Shown here: positions 12,915 through 13,860 of the stretch, one piece after another | How positions within the stretch are numbered: the first letter of the stretch is position 1 | How the letters are laid out: every line of letters starts with the position of its first letter | Assembly (NCBI GenBank): GCA_965602635.1 | Contig: CBFCZU010000113.1 | Location: 1-13,860 of the forward strand | Direction: 5' to 3' | Length of the DNA stretch: 13,860 nucleotides | Source: CBFCZU01 sp965602635 | GTDB lineage: Bacteria > Planctomycetota > Phycisphaerae > SM23-33 | Notes under the pieces: generated by a model | The model's input: only the letters and a program-made list of their open reading frames with translations | The model's database searches: none | Told to the model about the DNA's origin: nothing | Translations under genes and position numbers: made by a program

Positions 12915-13860
12915 TCAGCTCGGATGCAAGGTCTGCCAGATCCGCTCGGACAGCCGGCGGAGCCCCTTGCCGGTCGCCGCGGAGATGCTCAGCACGTCCC
13001 CCCCGACGGCCTGGCGGAACTTCCGCAGGGCCTCCCGGCTGCCGGTCAGGTCGGTCTTGTTGGCCGCGACAATCTGCGGCTTCTCGCCCAGCGCACGGGA
13101 GTGCGCCCGCAGCTCCTGGTTGATCGCCTGGAACTGCTCGACAGGATCGCCGGACGGGGGGCAGATGTCCACCATGTGCACGATCAGCGTGGTCCGCTCG
13201 ATGTGCTTGAGGAACTCGTCACCCAGGCCCGCGCCGCGGTGGGCGCCTTCAATCAGCCCGGGTATGTCGGCCATCACCAGCCGGCGCTCGCCGGAAAGCT
13301 CGACGATGCCGAGCACCGGCTCGAGCGTGGTGAAGGGGTAGTCGGCGACCTTCGGGGTCGCGTCGGAGAGTCGGCGGATGAGGGTGCTCTTGCCGGCGTT
13401 GGGCATTCCCACGAGCCCGACGTCGGCGATGAGCTTTAGCTCCAGTTTCAAGGCGCGTGCCTGGCCCGGCTCGCCTTCGGTGGCCCGGCGCGGGGTCTGG
13501 TTGGTCGAGGTGGCGAAGTGAACGTTGCCCTTGCCGCCCTTGCCGCCGCGGGCGACGCAGACGCGCTCGCCTGGCTCGGTGAGGTCCTTCAGCACGATTC
13601 CGTACTCCACGTCGCGGACGATCGTGCCCGGCGGGAGGGGTATGATCACGTCCCGGCCGTTCCTGCCGTAGCACTTCTTGCCCATGCCATGCCCGCCGTT
13701 GCCGGCCCGCCAGTGGTGCCTGCCGGCCAGGTGCCGCAGCGTGCTGTGCGACTCGTCGGCCAGGCAGTAGGCGCTTCCCCCGTCGCCTCCGTCACCGCCG
13801 TCCGGTCCGCCGCGCGGGACGTACTTCTCGCGCCGGAAGCTGACGCATCCGTTGCCGCCG
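12915..13860 (-). CDS. obg: Obg/CgtA GTPase, ribosome assembly (5' end outside window)
   Basis: The frame is open to the right edge; 315 residues are visible and about 15-20 should be missing at the N-terminus. The Gly-rich Obg fold is clear: NGCVSFRREKYVPRGG, a GGDGGDGG run, then RAGNGGHGMGKKCYGRNG and ARGGKGGKGN. The G domain has P-loop GMPNAGKS (about 151-158), switch I DYPFTTLEPVLG, switch II DIPGLIEGAHRGAGLGDEF and NKTD. Obg GTPases act in late assembly of the large ribosomal subunit and in stress control and are essential in most bacteria. The protein ends soon after the G domain (RIWQTLHPS), so it lacks the C-terminal OCT domain, as do many Obg proteins. It is the first gene of the obg-coaX-mnmE-like block within the window; rpmA is a common upstream neighbour but would be outside the window. 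Confidence 0.97.
   Translation of the reverse strand, partial: GGNGCVSFRREKYVPRGGPDGGDGGDGGSAYCLADESHSTLRHLAGRHHWRAGNGGHGMGKKCYGRNGRDVIIPLPPGTIVRDVEYGIVLKDLTEPGERVCVARGGKGGKGNVHFATSTNQTPRRATEGEPGQARALKLELKLIADVGLVGMPNAGKSTLIRRLSDATPKVADYPFTTLEPVLGIVELSGERRLVMADIPGLIEGAHRGAGLGDEFLKHIERTTLIVHMVDICPPSGDPVEQFQAINQELRAHSRALGEKPQIVAANKTDLTGSREALRKFRQAVGGDVLSISAATGKGLRRLSERIWQTLHPS

Noticed and set aside
12160..13341. 393-residue plus-strand open frame across coaX and obg
   Set aside because: Both minus-strand genes are certain by motifs; the plus translation has no recognisable feature.

Overview
The window reads as a GC-rich chromosomal segment from a planctomycete-like bacterium (Planctomycetota, possibly Phycisphaerae-related and uncultured). 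The assignment rests on two proteins that end in a PEP-CTERM sorting tail preceded by paired dockerin/EF-hand-like calcium loops, on secreted carbohydrate-active-type proteins, on HEAT-like 'planctomycete' hypothetical proteins, and on a divergent MnmE-type GTPase beside obg and coaX. This is inference from protein style; no rRNA or other marker is present to confirm it.

Layout. On the + strand: the C-terminal part of a GH38 alpha-mannosidase (3-1619, cut by the left edge), an exported HEAT-like protein of unknown function (1709-2743) behind a possible promoter, and, after a long intergenic stretch, a large exported multidomain glycoside-hydrolase-like protein (3590-6346). The intergenic stretch (2744-3589) holds one small minus-strand gene, an orphan HicB-like protein (2825-3025). 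It also holds a minus-strand intrinsic terminator and a good minus-strand sigma70-like promoter placed back to back. These suggest a small transcript or long leader there.

From 6360 to the right edge every gene is on the minus strand. In transcription order (right to left): obg (5' end cut by the window edge), coaX (type III pantothenate kinase) and a shortened MnmE-like GTPase whose start overlaps the coaX stop by 4 bases (GTGA). This is a compact housekeeping block. It is followed by an exported subtilisin-like (S8) peptidase with a PEP-CTERM tail, then an 854-residue beta-helical repeat protein of the T5SS/PEP-CTERM-associated type, also with a PEP-CTERM tail. The last two are probably surface or envelope proteins sorted by an exosortase/archaeosortase-type system encoded elsewhere.

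Working together: the GH38 enzyme and the 918-residue GH-like protein fit glycan degradation. The peptidase and repeat protein are neighbours with the same C-terminal sorting architecture and may belong to one surface programme. The obg-coaX-mnmE-like block is core metabolism and translation. I found no phage, IS element, CRISPR array, tRNA or rRNA, and no clear new multi-gene system. The most unusual points are the MnmE-like GTPase without its C-terminal catalytic motif, a subtilase with Glu where the catalytic Asp is expected, and the structured, unannotated intergenic region at 3110-3589.
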